Shown here one piece after another: positions 32,406 through 45,164 of a stretch of 64,000 bases of DNA (positions are counted from its first letter, which is position 1; each line of letters opens with the position of its first letter). Under the pieces are notes generated by a model that worked only from the letters and a program-made list of their open reading frames with translations, was not told the origin of the DNA and searched no databases. This DNA is from Adiantum capillus-veneris. Lineage: Eukaryota; Streptophyta; Polypodiopsida; Polypodiales; Pteridaceae. The DNA lies in the NCBI GenBank assembly GCA_014529385.2, contig CM043957.1, forward strand, positions 83,435,381-83,499,380, given 5' to 3'. The position numbers and the translations under genes are program-made.

Positions 32406-32922
32406 GTGAATAGCCCGCCTTGGCTAAGGATTAAGTTGTACTCAAGCGTTAATCAATTAATTGATGATTATGGCGATTTCCAGATTCAATTACATATGTT
32501 GTTCTTGTTCTCTCTCTTTCACACCTCCCACAGCCAGAGGCCCGGCGCCTGCCCGGCTCACGTAGCGAACACATATCCCCCGACATCTTTGGTGAACCCG
32601 ACGCGAAACGAGCCAGGATGGGAGATGGAGATGGAGATTCAACGGAGATGAAGAATTTATCACACATGTTTCTAATGGAAAATCAGGAGTTCCAGATTTT
32701 TCCAAGATGATGCGAGTGATGCAGGGATCATTGCATGAAGTAGAAGTCGTGAAGACAAAGAAGTAGATAGAAGAAGCTTTAAATGCAACATTGGATGTAG
32801 TGTGCGATGAAAGATGAATGCTTGATGGTGAATATGATCCAAAAGGCTACCTAGAGTGCTACGAGCAAGAAATGAAGCGTGAAAGAGTGCCAGAAGTTCA
32901 AATGATTTCAGAGTTTGAATAG
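32406..32922 (+). pseudogene. Unknown-ORF protein N-terminal part, copy B (broken)
   Basis: Homologous to 2541-3058. It is disrupted by a small deletion near 32645, TAG at 32764-32766 (CAG in copy A) and TGA at 32815-32817 (CGA in copy A). The family-wide TAG before the main part is also present. Confidence 0.65.
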
Positions 32923-32925
32923 CTT

Positions 32926-34388
32926 GTGTGTGACGATATTAAGGAGCAAGTTCAAGTTATTGCAAGAACATCTGCAAATAATTGGGATGCTTTTGCAGAA
33001 GCAATTTTACAGGGGATCTCACTGAATAAAGACCTGGAGCTTCAAAAAATTCAAAGCAGACAAGATGAGGAGCCATTTTTCTTAATGCAAAAATCATATC
33101 ATACAGGTGATCAATATTCTATCCGAGCTAAGTTAGAATCTGTTATTGATGCATGTCTTCTGGAAGACGAGACATTATTGCATGCAGATTATGATTTCAT
33201 AGTAGATATTGTTTATGCTCGATTGGGATTGTCTTCTTTATTCCAAAGCAGCTATGACTCTATGGATGCTAAACATGCAGTCATATCCTCTCAAAGTGAC
33301 ATAAATGAGAAAGCAGGTTTCTCAGAGCCAGAACATGGTTTGCATACAAGCATAGTTGCTAGCGGTGATCAAGAAACATGTTTGTCAGAGTCAATATGTG
33401 ATGTGGATGCCCATTTGAAGTTCTCTTTGGGTATAGAGCATGAAGAGAATGCTTATGAAACATTACATTCAAAAGCAATTGTTTTGGATGATGTATATGG
33501 CTGCATTTCAGGACACTAGTGATGATGTAGATGTATTTGATGCTCAACCATATGTATTTGATGTGAACCAAGACAAAGATTATGATTATGGAGATGCATA
33601 TTAAGAGGGGGTGATGGATGATGATCAGTTTATGACTGCTACAGGTTACAGGGTTTGCTATGATGATGCTATGGAAAAGGAAATTGATGCTATCTTTGTA
33701 ATGCATGGTGAGACTTGTGCTATTGAAGTGGAAAGATATTTGAATGGGAATGTGAAGCTGCCAGAACAATTCATGCCTATGTATGCAACAAGCCATGAGG
33801 TTTCCTGTGATAATACTCACAAACTAGGTGGTTCCGGTGATAATACTCACAAACTAGGTGGTTTCCTGTGATAATACTCACAAACTAGGTGGTTCCTCCA
33901 AGGAGGAAGATATGGAGTTTATGGATCTGCTTGATGATGTGCTGCTAGAGGAATTTCGAGTTCCTTGTGACAAGAGTAGTGAAGAACATCCTACAACATA
34001 TGATGAAGAGCTTATGTTTATTTTGAATGAGGCTCTAGAGAAGTTTGTGCCTACTAGAGAAGGCAACCATGCAGCGTTTGTGGTATCAAATGAAGTGATG
34101 GAATTCAGTGACTCACAAATGCAGATTGATATTTTGGAAACCATAGTGATTGAATTGATTTTCCCACTGGGTTCTGTTATGATGGGAATTTGGGACTTTT
34201 TGTTCCTATGCTATGAGAAAGTTTGTGGAGATGCAATATACTTGAAATACGATCATCCACTACCTTATGACCAAGGAGGTTATCATGCTAGCTATGATTG
34301 TTGGCAGCTACTTTATATGCCCTATGTTCCTGGAGGATGGTGCAAATTTTTTAAAGGAATGCTCACAGTTGGGCAAATGATTAGTTAG
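32926..34388 (+). pseudogene. Unknown-ORF protein main part, copy B (broken)
   Basis: Homologous to 3062-4540. It is open to about 33519, where a deletion near 33493 shifts the frame. A TAA near 33601 and a one-base change within the decapeptide repeat array (near 33865) break it again. The array still has three units, one of them altered. The final 130 codons to 34388 are well kept. Confidence 0.65.
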
Positions 34389-35003
34389 TTTCCCGTTTGA
34401 TCTCGGGGGCTACTAAAGTGCCAGTTGCAGATTTGAAGAGTACCAGTTACATATTGTAGCAGGTTGCATGGTACAAGATTTTGTTTTCTAGATTATGCCG
34501 AGTCATAATAGGTTTTGTTATGCGGTCAATAAGCTTACATGGTTGGCTTCCAACTGACTTCTTTGGACAACTGTTGAAGTATCTTTACATCTTTTGAGTT
34601 GGTTCTGCTACCAGAACTTGAGGTAAAGGACTTGACGGCCATTCCGTGTGCAGACAGAGTAAGGCATACTTGAGCTTGACAGGGTTCCTTAAAGAGAGCT
34701 TAATGGTCAAGCTGTGTGCATCATTAACTGGAGCACTTGAGTCTGGCGGGGTTCACTAAACAAGTTATCCATGATTGAATGCTTTGCAGATATGGCAGAT
34801 ACAGTTCAACGATTTTTGATGGGCAGCTACCTAATGATTAAGCTAGAACATTGATGATAGGGTATAAGACTTATTTCATTTTTTATATGTTTACCAGTTA
34901 CGTGAGTCTGATGATGGGTAAGGAGCTTAAGGTACCTATAGCAGATGCATATTAAAGTGTTGTTGGCACAGACCGGAGGCTGTGCAGGTTCAGAGGGGGT
35001 GAA
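34389..35003 (+). other. 3' untranslated part and polypurine tract of copy B
   Basis: Near-identical to 4541-5155, ending CAGAGGGGGTGAA before the LTR. No gene. Confidence 0.65.
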
Positions 35004-36215
35004 TGTCGTGAAGCTCCGCTGCCATGTACGGAAAAAGAGTAGATAAATGCAATCTAAGCTTCTTTAAAGCCGACACATTTAATGGTCAATGATCAGGGCT
35101 TGTTAACAGGCCAAGTTTAATGATTAATGTATGCCAAATGCGGCTTAAAAGGACCAACAGATACCTCAATAATGCCAAAAATGATTATGCTTGAAGTGAG
35201 CACAGCTGGGAGTTTATGGTCTAGAACTGTAGTGCTTGAAGTGCTCTACCGACATGTCTTTACGGCTCGTCGATTGAAGCTACGATGAAGAAGTTATGGC
35301 ATATTGAAGTTTGAGTCGATTGCAGATCCGTACCGGATTGGACAACTGCAGATGAGGTGACAGAGATGAAATGAATGCACGGGCTTGAAGTGCTCACTTT
35401 TTGGAGTGGGTCGGTCTTTTCAGATCAGTGATCGGAGTCCCGATCGCCAAGATATTAGCCGCCGTTAAAGATTCACTGGGGGGCCAGCTCCGTACCAGTC
35501 CGGTCGGTCGGTCGGGGTGCCATCTAGGATTTTTGGCCTCCTCATCAGGGTTAGTATGCATTTTATGCAGTTTGAGAAGTCTACGGCTTGGCGCAGAGTC
35601 CGATGTCAGTTGTCAGCAATGCTGAGCTGGGTTATTTTGGCATTATTCAAGAATGTCGGCTCTTGCAATGCTTTAAAAGATATGTATGCCACGCGTGGTG
35701 CCAAGCCATTAAATTATGTCGCAATTATGTGGCCAAGGGCCACAATTATGGCGGCTAAGCAATGGCTTCTAGAGCTTACCTATGGTCGACCGCCCAAGGT
35801 GACAAGTAGCCGCCCAAAGTCGTAAGCGAAGGCCACCCAACTAAAGGGCATGGCCAAAGGCCCGCCCGCCCACAGGTAGTTCAAGGGCCACCCTTTGGGA
35901 ACTAAAAAGGGTCTTTTAAGTGAATGTGAAACAAAAGAAGAAAGAGGAGGTCGATGGCGAGCAGCTGTAGCCACGCAAGAGGCAGAGAAACGCTTGCGCA
36001 CGCTCGCTCGGTCCTCAGTCGGTGGTGGAGAATAAACGCGAAGTGTAGCCCTCGCCATAGTGCTCCTCTTCGGTACCGGTTTCGCCGAGTTCGACGCTAT
36101 TGAAAGTCCGCGCTACCACGTCATAGTGGCCGTTCCTGTGCCACGTCAGTAGTGGCGGCGCTATTGGCTAATAATAGGACACCTTTTTTTTCATGCGGAG
36201 ATAGCAAGAAAAGAC
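35004..36215 (+). repeat. 3' LTR of copy B, followed directly by more internal sequence
   Basis: Starts TGTCGTGAAGCTCC and is collinear with 6913-8120. On the right it passes straight into a leader copy, so it is shared between copy B and the third copy, as in LTR-internal-LTR-internal arrays made by unequal recombination. Confidence 0.7.
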
Positions 36216-37254
36216 GAAGGGAGGAGGCTATCAACGAAGGAGAACAAGGCTCGTAACGAGCAAAAAGTGAAGGAGAATAGGGCAAGGGGAGAGCAAAAGG
36301 AGGCAAACAAGGCTCTCTCTCTCTCGATCTCCAATCAAGCTAAGCAAGGGAGTAATGAGGTAAGCAAGGGCGAGCACTCTCTCTCGTCCTCTTGTCCTTG
36401 GTTAGCAAATGAAGAGAGCAAGGCTTGGAGAAGGCGGAGCTCGGCATGTTAAGGCGAACAATAAAGAAGGTGGAAAAGTAAAGGCTCTCGGAGCCGAGTC
36501 TTGAAGCAAGACTCTCGAGAAAGGGTTCTAACAAACAAAGAAGAGTAAAGATCTCTTCATCTTATGCATATGATAGAGAAGAGGGGAGCAAGGAGTCGGC
36601 AAGGAAGGGGCACTTTCTCTTGCTCTCAAACATAAGCAAGAAAGTTAAGCGTGCTCTCACTCTCTCATGCTTGAAAAGGAGAGTATCTCGGAGCATTGCA
36701 TGGAGCTGGCATGAGCTCGGAAGAGGAAAGCAAGTGTATCGTCCAAGCAGGGGTTAAGGGACTCGGAGAAAGTCGACTAGAGGTGAAGATAAAGCTCATG
36801 AACAGCAGATAAGCCAATCCAAAGTGCATAAAGCAGGAAGATACAGGATAATTGGTAATAAATGAAGCTTGATGATCAAGGTAGTGAGCAGAATTGAAGA
36901 CTGCAGAATCTACGGGTATTTGAAGCAGATAAAGCGACAAGAGGAAATTTCCACAACCATCATCATATAGAGATTGAATTAACATTCTTTTAAGTCCGGT
37001 GTCGTTAACGGCCCGGTTAATTCTGTAAAGCGGGAGCCTAAACTCCTAGTTAGAAGATGACCCAAGTGACGGTGCTGTTAATAGCCCGCCTTGGCTAAGG
37101 ATTAAGTTGTACTCAAGCGATAATCAATTAATTGATGATTATGATGATTTTCAGATTCAATTACATATGTTGTTCTTGTTCTCTCTCTTTCACACCTCCC
37201 ACAGCCAGAGGCCCGGCGCCTGCCCGGCTCACGTAGCGAACACATATCCCCCGA
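36216..37254 (+). mobile_element. Third, truncated internal copy of the unknown-ORF element
   Basis: Matches the leader and the first ~100 bp of the ORF region, then ends at ATCCCCCGACA, where unrelated sequence (AACGCATGTACGCAC...) begins. Confidence 0.7.
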
Positions 37255-37650
37255 CAACGCATGTACGCACATAAATACAAGGAAAACGAAGGATTCCACG
37301 ACTACGACGACAATGAAAAAGAAGGAGGACCTGGTTAATTGTGTAAAGTGGGAGCCTAAACTGCTAGTTAGAAGATGACCCAAGTGACGGTGTTGTTAAT
37401 AGCCCGCCTTGGCTAAGGATTAAGTTGTACTCAAGCGTTAATCAATTAATTGATGATTATGGTCATTTTCAGATTCAATTACATATGTTGTTCTTGTTCT
37501 CCCTCTTTCACACCTCCCACAGCCAGAGGCCTGGCGCCTGTCCGGCTCACGTAGCGAACACATATCCCCCGACAATGCATGTACGCACATAAATACAAGG
37601 AAAACGAAGGATTCCACGACTACGACGACAATGAAAAAAAAGGAGGACCC
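37015..37650. repeat. 318-bp tandem duplication
   Basis: Units 37015-37332 and 37333-37650. Each holds leader end, ORF start and the foreign ATGTACGCACATAAATACAAGG segment. The duplication must postdate the truncation of the third copy, because both units carry the same breakpoint. Confidence 0.8.
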
Positions 37651-37875
37651 AAAGCACGCGCCGCCAACAACAAAAATAGGAAATGCGCCGAAGGCATGCC
37701 TTGGCCGACCCCGAAAAGAAGTACGCTCTACACCGACACACCGAAAACACACCATTTGCCGGGAACACGCAAGCACGACGCCGTTTCCAGTAATTCATAG
37801 GGTATTTTCATCATTTCTTCAGTTTTCACCCGAGCCATTGTAAAATTTCCATTTTTTTAATTTCCTCTCTCTAGG

Positions 37876-38392
37876 TGATGGTCACAAAGGCCCACCTAGA
37901 GATTCTCATCTTTTAATAACCTCCCAAAACAAAGCAAGGGTCAACCACATGGGGCCCACCACTTGCTTTGTCTCCCCGATAAAGCTTACCCTAATCACAC
38001 TGGGATTACCACAATCCAAGAAGCCAACACCTATAAATTGGCACTAAGGGATCACTATCGGGGGGGGGGGGCAGTCCATGAGAAGTCAGCACTTGGTAGA
38101 GTATAGTGGGAAGAGTTGACACTATCACCATCACGGGGAGGGGGCTTGTGTGTTGGGTTTGCCTTGGGAATTGCACCATGCGAAGGGAACCACATCCATC
38201 TCTTGACTCCAATGGTCGATGCACACACGTATACACGCTCTTGGTAGCACAACCATTGAGTCGTCTTAGAGAGCGCACCAAGTAGTTTGCACCATCTTTT
38301 CTCCCTACCTCTCTATCACCACGGCGTGCCATTTGTAAATACTGCAGAAATAATTCTCCCTCACACCCCCGAGGGTTTTCATCATTCACAAA

Positions 38393-38478
<86 letters not shown>

Positions 38479-38644
38479 CGTCTTTGTGTGTGTAAGTTTG
38501 CGGTGTTCATATCATCGTGGTTTGCATCCTAGACGCTCAAATCTAGGTGGTGCCCCCTATTCGCTTTACCGTGTGACAGGCTCGAGGCACGCCATTTGGT
38601 CCCCGGAGTTTTAGAGGCCGTCGGGGTTCACTTTGCTCTCGTCA
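37876..38644 (+). repeat. Isolated Tat-like LTR
   Basis: Starts TGATGG and ends CTCTCGTCA. It has a CCTATAAATTGGCAC box near 38030, a (CT)n run at about 38395-38476 and the same U5 as Tat-A and Tat-C (CTAGGTGGTGCCCCCT, GACAGGCTCGAGGC). It is not followed by a primer site. The flanks CTAGG and CTATC match at 3 of 5 bases only, so a solo LTR is likely but not proven. Confidence 0.55.
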
Positions 38645-38918
38645 CTATCAAGTACAATTTGTTTGAATTGAATTGCGAGGTAAAAAGGTGATTGACACTT
38701 GTGCGCGATGTGCACATAAAAGTACTTCACTTTATATGATAGCAACAACGGGTCATAAGAAAGCATTCGTCATTTGTGCAAGATGCACTATCAAGCACCT
38801 TACTTTTCTGGGAGTTCTACCAAACATCGAGCGAACTTATCCGAGCAAGTTCAAAACCGAGCAAAGTTTCCAAGTGAGTTTCTCACGTATATATATACTT
38901 CTTTTCTAAAAAGAGATA

Positions 38919-38960
<42 letters not shown>

Positions 38961-38964
38961 AGGT

Positions 38965-38995
<31 letters not shown>

Positions 38996-39719
38996 TAGAT
39001 TTCTCTAAATCCAATCAATAAATGTCAGCACCATTGCTCCCCAATCGTGATTATACAAATATAGTCGTCCTTATACATGTCACCATTGCTGGCAAAAATA
39101 TGTTTTTTTGAAAACTTAAATATAGATCAATTGAACATCTTAGTTCATAAAGATGGAAGATGCGACTCCTTTCCATTTTGGATCATTGTTTGGAAAAATC
39201 TAGCAAAACTATCTAGAAGGCCATAATTTGTTTGCAGTAAATTTCAATCTCTTTTCAGCTTGTGTCTGCTCAAGTCAAGGTGGTAAGGAAATATTGCTAG
39301 TTGGATGAGGAAAAGGGTTGCATCGTATTGACATCCCATTTTTTGGAGATGATAGAGACTTGCCAAACCAAGAGCTACCATGTATGTCCACTAGGAAGAG
39401 CGCTATTAAGTGAGAGAAGATGCTTCGATCTCTCTCTCTAAAAAAAAAAGAGAAACAATCATTATCACCGACTATTTTCATCATATACAAAACATGTTTA
39501 CAACAAAATGTTAAGCTTGGAGAATCTCCAAGAAAAAGTCTTTTCACTTCCAGGGGCCAAAGCTGACCAAGTCTACTTCGAGCGTTGACTTATCTTTCTT
39601 CTCTTTCACTTCACCTTGCACATTCTCCCACTTAAGTTTTAGTCCTCATGAAAACCAAGCCAACGTGTGAGCACAACCAAGCCAACATGTGAGCACAACC
39701 AAATTACCTTGTAGGATCT

Positions 39720-39751
<32 letters not shown>

Positions 39752-40225
39752 TCTCTCTCTCTCTCTCTCTGGAGCCAATTGAAAACTCAAAACAACCGAT
39801 TGAAGGGAGGGAAAGAGGATAGAATCCAGTTTGAAAATTCAAAAAATAAGGTTTTCTCATGTTCAAAAGCTAAGCATCTTAAAGTTTCAACACTTTGCTT
39901 TGTGAAAATTAACTCATCATAAAATTAGGTTTTATGTGTGCTAATCATAGGTAATTGGCCTTGACCTTAGATTAATGTAGGTTCATTTCTCATTAGTCCT
40001 AGACTCTTAGTGATAGTCTTAATACTCCAATATTCATTTTTAACATGACCTAGAGCTATGATTAGGCTTTAGTCTCTTTAGTCCAATTTCCATACGCACC
40101 TCATAATGGAAGAAATAAAAATAGAGTTTAATTGTCAAAAATGCCGTTATTTTGAGAATTTTCCTCTATGGATGTTTGTGAAATTGATTTTTCCCGAGAA
40201 CACTGTCTTAAGCATGTGAATTGGT

Positions 40226-40273
<48 letters not shown>

Positions 40274-40583
40274 CGCTGAGCATACACTCATTAGAAGTAT
40301 AACAAGCTGACATTTGTCCAAAAACGATTTGCAAGAAAAACCCAGCAGCAGTACCACAAAGTGAAACTTACTTTAGAAGCGCTACATTCTAGAGAGACAC
40401 CTACCTAAGACTAATTAAGCTAATTCTGTGGAATCTCAACATCCCCATCATCAATCCCTATTTGCAAATCATTGGGATCCTTCCCATCCACAGAGCAACC
40501 AACAGAAACGCAGTGCCAAGAATTTCCTTTACTGTGCTAGCGAGCTCCTTTGCCATTGAACAGGGATGCATCAAATGAGCAGT
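38645..40583. other. Undefined DNA with several microsatellites
   Basis: AT-rich sequence with (CA)n at about 38922-38957, a GATA/GA run at about 38965-38995, (CT)n at about 39720-39770 and 40227-40271. Short frames show no known motif. It lies between two copies of the same LTR end (38311-38644 and 40584-40920). Confidence 0.5.
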
Positions 40584-40665
40584 CTCTATCACCACGGTGT
40601 GCCATTTGTAAATACTGCAGAAATAATTCTCCCTCACACCCCCAAGGGTTTTCATCATTTGCAAA

Positions 40666-40759
<94 letters not shown>

Positions 40760-40920
40760 TGTAAGTTTGCGGTGTTCATATCATCATGGTTTACGTCCTA
40801 GCCGCTCAAAGTTAGGTGGTGCCCCCTATTCGCTTTACCGTGAGACAGGCTCGAGGCGCGCCATTCTGCCCTCGGCGTTTTAGAGGTTGTTGGGGTTCGG
40901 GGTTCGATTTTCTACCGTCA
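40584..40920 (+). repeat. 5' LTR of Tat-C, 3' portion only
   Basis: Ends TCTACCGTCA and is followed by TTTGGTGCCCCCAC. It holds a (CT)n run at about 40670-40755. Only the downstream half of the LTR (compare 37876-38644) is present here. Confidence 0.75.
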
Positions 40921-40996
40921 TTTGGTGCCCCCACAGAGGAGGGCTTTCTAAGACCTTTCAGTCTACAATGCTGAAAGTGACACCCACTATCAATCA

Positions 40997-41261
40997 TGGA
41001 CGAATGGCTGAAGGAATTTTCTAACTAGAGGGAGGAAGAAGAGGAGACGAAGGAGGCACTAGCCGCCTTCATTGAAGTGCTACTGCCAGGCTGCAGTGTC
41101 ATCAGTATTCAAGAGGTAAATTCTCCATCTCGTGTTGCTCGTTCTAACCATATATTAAGAGCATCAGGTGGGAGGTCGGTGAAGTGCCACCACTATTGTC
41201 AACCAAGACACACTGTCAATGAGTGCCAGCAACGAAGGCAGCGAAAGGGTTGAAATCGTCT
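40997..41261 (+). pseudogene. CCHC zinc-knuckle ORF of Tat-C (stop-broken)
   Basis: Copy of 15772-16005. TAG near 41026 stands where Tat-A has TGG. The second Cys-flanking residue of the knuckle is Tyr (CHHYCQPRHTVNEC), which disturbs C-x2-C spacing. Past the position where Tat-A stops, this copy reads CAG and continues a few Arg/Gln-rich codons. Confidence 0.6.
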
Positions 41262-41424
41262 GCATCGATGTTCATCGTGAAGAAATCATTCACATCAAGG
41301 AAGGGAAGAAAACGGTAAGGCCTCTTTTCCCTAAAGAAACTGCAGTCAAAGTTATAACTCCAAAGTGGCCTAAAGGGGCTTCTTGAGCCAAAGGTAAGGA
41401 GAAGTTAAGCCAATCTGGAAACAC

Positions 41425-41943
41425 ATGACCCCAAAGAGAGAAGCATCTGGCCAAGCAAGTGCTTCAAGCACAGAAAGCCGGGTTGTGCCCTGCTTGCCAA
41501 AGAGGAAGTCATCCGAAGCTAAGCGGCGAAAGGTCGCCTACCGATTTGCACGACGCATGCGAGTGCTACCAATCCACTTCGACAATCCGGAAGAAGTGGT
41601 AAGAAGATTCCCATGTCCTAGGGAAGAGTGGTTCGGCTACTGCTCTCGTTGTTTTGGGAAGCGAGTGGAGGATCTTCCTCCTCTACCTGTACAACTTATC
41701 CTGAAGAAGCTTTCCACCACGGGTGAAACCCAGTGGGCTGGGGACAAGTTGCAAGTGAATGGAGTAGAATTCATACAACACGCCGAGTACGGAAATTACC
41801 TGCAATTGCTACTAGCCAAGAGGCTGGGAGTGGTTAGACGCATCGCCATCACCCCATACGTGCTGAGCAACGAAGGAAAGGTAGAGCCCATGAAAGGCAC
41901 GACCTCTTGTGGATGTGCCGACTCATCAACACTGGCACAGTAA
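41425..41943 (+). CDS. 172-residue upstream ORF of Tat-type elements (Tat-C)
   Basis: Counterpart of 16201-16731, with Ser/Ala start, basic stretch and Cys-Ser-Arg-Cys segment kept. A one-base loss near 41899 changes the last dozen residues. It ends about 40 bp before the chromovirus insertion. Function unknown. Confidence 0.6.
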   Translation: MTPKREASGQASASSTESRVVPCLPKRKSSEAKRRKVAYRFARRMRVLPIHFDNPEEVVRRFPCPREEWFGYCSRCFGKRVEDLPPLPVQLILKKLSTTGETQWAGDKLQVNGVEFIQHAEYGNYLQLLLAKRLGVVRRIAITPYVLSNEGKVEPMKGTTSCGCADSSTLAQ

Positions 41944-41984
41944 GAGTATAAGTAAGTATTCCACCCTCTGTGCATGATGGAAAA

Positions 41985-43564
41985 TGTAACATTTAATGGC
42001 CTAGCGGAAATGAGCATGAACATAGTGGGCACTTCATTAGAATAGATTCCTAATGAGAATTACAAGAGTGCTTGGGTGGAGAGAGCAACAAAAAGCATAA
42101 CACCTAGTTAGATAGCATCGACAATACTTTCAAAAGAGAGAGAAATTAAGATAATGACAACAGTTGAGGACCGGATTTGCATGGAGCCGGTCCCCCCTCC
42201 AAAAGGCTTTGTATTATGGTTTCTTCCATCAAGAGAGACATTGTACAATACAATTCTTTGTGTTTCTTCAAGACTAGCTAGTGCAATGAAGATAAAAGCT
42301 TCATGCACTAAGCAAAACACTTAGTAAACACAACTTTAATTCTCCCCGTTCTTAGACCCAACACCTCACACATCTTCAAAGATGGTGAGAGCTAGCAAGG
42401 TATGAGAGTAGATTGAGAGGAAGAAGGAGTATCTTACGAGAAAGATGTACATCTCCTCACATAATCACTCATATTAGCATAGATTTAGCTTAGTAATTAG
42501 CTTGGTAGAGGAGATGAGCATGCATTGAAGCTTGGCTCTTGGTTGGGTTTGCATCCACATGCCAAGAGTGTGTTGATGTAGTCTTCTATCTCACAAGCTT
42601 GGAGTAGGTGATGAGCTCTCCATTAAAGCTTGGGAAGAGATAGTCTTCTCTTTCTTCACACATGAGATTGTGTGAGTGTGTGTATGATAATGCCTTGCAA
42701 AAATCAGCCCCCTCTCTCTCTTGGGCGAGCCCTCTTGCTAAATGCTCTTGCTCTCATCCCATTGGACCTCCCCAAGGCTAGCCTATCACCATTGAGCAGC
42801 ATAAGTCATAGCCTTTTGACATGTGTCCCCCTTTCCCCTTTTGTGAGAGCTTTAGGTTAATTAATAATTCAATTAAACTCTCATTGGACCCCTTTGCCTC
42901 CTGGCCAATAGGAATCAGGCAAGCCATTGGGCTCCTGAAGGCTCATTGGACCCCTTGGGAGACTGCCCAATAGTCATCTAGGAGACTTAATTCTCATTGG
43001 TTCTTTTATTAAGTGTTTGTTTAAATTAATTAAACTAGATTTACTCTAGCTTAAATTTCATTGGTCCACCTCCAAGGCCATCCAATAGGCATTGGGCACA
43101 CCTTGTGGGCATCTGGGCTAGGGAGCTGACATGTGTCCCTAATTCCCTTTGTGTAAAGGGAGCCTGTGTGTGTGTGTGTGTGTGTCTTTCTCTCTCATCC
43201 CCTAGAAGAAGGGCTCGCCCCCTCCCATGTAGGGATATGCATTGACTTTGGGGAGCACACAAAGCATCCAATTCCCCCTAAGCTTTAACCCTTTGGACAC
43301 AACCTTTGAATTTTGGAACCTTAGCATTTTGGAAGTCTTGATGGTCTGAACCTTAGGGTCTTTTTAGCCCATTGTTGCAAATGGCTCTTTTGCAGATGGG
43401 CCCCCCTTTGGATCCCTATTTTCCCTCCTTTGGATCCCTACTGTGGCCGGTCTTCTAGCTTAACCAATATTCTAGCTTTTTCTCCCCTGTCACTTCCCCA
43501 CATTAAATGATCAGTCTAATATGAGAAAATCATTTAGGAGAATTAGATATTGATTATTATGACA
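41985..43564 (-). repeat. 3' LTR of the chromovirus
   Basis: 1580 bp, near-identical to 49260-50844. It lacks about 17 bp near its right (minus-strand) end and has a (GT)n run near 43166-43184. Confidence 0.93.
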
Positions 43565-44066
43565 TTACCTCTCTCTTGAAATCATAGTCATCCTCGTCTA
43601 TGGTGTAGAGAAGATAAAGCATATTCATGAGTCCTTTTCTTAGCGGGTAGAGGATCCCTATGTTACCCTACGACATCATTCCACAATGGATGACTAGTCC
43701 ATTTGGCGCTTGAGATCCTGCGGCTGCCCATGTCTGCACATTAGTCCTATCAGTCTTCCATAGTAGAGTGACAAGCTCTACTTGGTGTTTGGGAGACGTC
43801 GTCTCCACAACTTGATCTAAGCGTGCATACTACTTCATTTTTGTGCACAATAAAGAAAAAGAGAGTCTTATAAGACAAAAACTTTGTTCATTTTTAACAT
43901 TTTGTACATTTTCTTACTCTTGAGAAGCATTGTAAGCATTGACAAGGTTTAGGTTATCCTTTAATTGTATGCCTTGCATCCATCTAGCATCTTCAAAAGG
44001 ATAATTCTTAAACTTAATAAGATATCGTCGCATAGTCTTACCGCCTCTTAATACCTTGTCTTCATG
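43565..44066 (-). pseudogene. Chromodomain tail of chromovirus integrase
   Basis: Beyond a TGA (44069-44067) the same minus frame continues for about 50 codons with YLIKFKNYPFEDARWM, which fits the core of a chromodomain (aromatic cage, Trp in the last helix). The TGA stands where related proteins have Arg (SIL-R-HED), so a CGA-to-TGA change is likely. The remainder to 43565 is untranslated sequence and the purine tract. Confidence 0.7.
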
Positions 44067-45164
44067 TCAGAGAATGGACTCGGGCTGCAGCACCTCCTCT
44101 TGGTCCTCGATCTCCGGTGGGTCTTCAATAGTTGGTTCTTGAGGTGGCTCTCCTTTGTAAGGCTTTAATAGGCTCACATGGAAAGCATTGTGTATGAGCC
44201 AATGATTGGGCAACTTGAGTTGATAGGCCATCTCATTGATTGGCCTAAGAATCTGGAAGGGACCATAGTACCTTTTTGCTAGTTTAGCATAGTACTTTTG
44301 GTGGCCCGTAGGATTCTTGCCCGTCGTGTGCCTTAATCGAGCCTTGGGAAACTTTAACAAGACCCAATCGTTTTCTTTAAAGGTTGGGCTCTTCTGTGCT
44401 TGTCAGCAGCAGCCTTTTGCCTTTGCTGTGAGATAGAGATAGCATCCTTAATCTTTTGAAAAGATTCTTGTAGGTCTCGGCTATACTCATCTACAGCAAA
44501 GACATTCCCATGTACCTTAAGTAGCAAGGGACTTTTTGATCTTCCCTCAATTACCTCGAAAGGTGCTTTTCCCGTGGAAGTATGTACAGTGTTATTGTAA
44601 GCATACTCCACTAAGGGTAAGTACTTCTCCCATTGGGATCTTTGATCTACTTCCGTTACATAGGCTTTTAGTAGATTGAGAATGGTTAGGTTATCTATTT
44701 CACTTTGGCCATCCGTTTGTGGATGATAGGCCGAAGAGAAGTTTAGCCTTGTCCCTAAATTCTCAAAGAGACCCTTCCAGAAATTACTGGTCATTCTAGG
44801 ATCTCTATCCGACACTATGGATATTGGCAAGCCATGGTACTTGAAAATTTGTGAAATGAAGAGGGTTGCCATTTGATGGTTTGATAGTCTTTTTGACAAG
44901 TATAAAATGAGCTTGTTTATTGAACCTGTCTACTATCATCCATATTCCCATATTCCCATGGATAGACTTAGGCAATCCAAAGATAAAATCCATGGATATG
45001 CTCTCCCATGGTGAATTAGGGATTGGCAAGGGTTGAAGCAATCCAAGTTGCTTCCCTCTATCAAATTTTGTCTTTTGGCATACCACACATTTAGAAACAT
45101 AATCTTGTATGTTCACTTTCATGGTAGGCCAATAGAAATATGTTTCAATTACCTTTAAGGTAGA
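44067..45164 (-). pseudogene. Chromovirus integrase
   Basis: Zinc-finger end CVVCQ (about 45085), first catalytic Asp in SMDFIFGLP, second in SDRDPRMTS, and catalytic Glu in TDGQSEIDN, where TDGQTERVN is usual. A frameshift near 44890 splits the core, another break near 44357 separates the C-terminal binding region ([20 protein letters not shown]). It is cut off from RT by TAG at 45167-45165, in a spot where relatives have Gln. Confidence 0.88.

Noticed and set aside
37871-38649. CTAGG and CTATC as a target duplication of a solo LTR
   Set aside because: Only three of five bases agree, so it is not used as proof.
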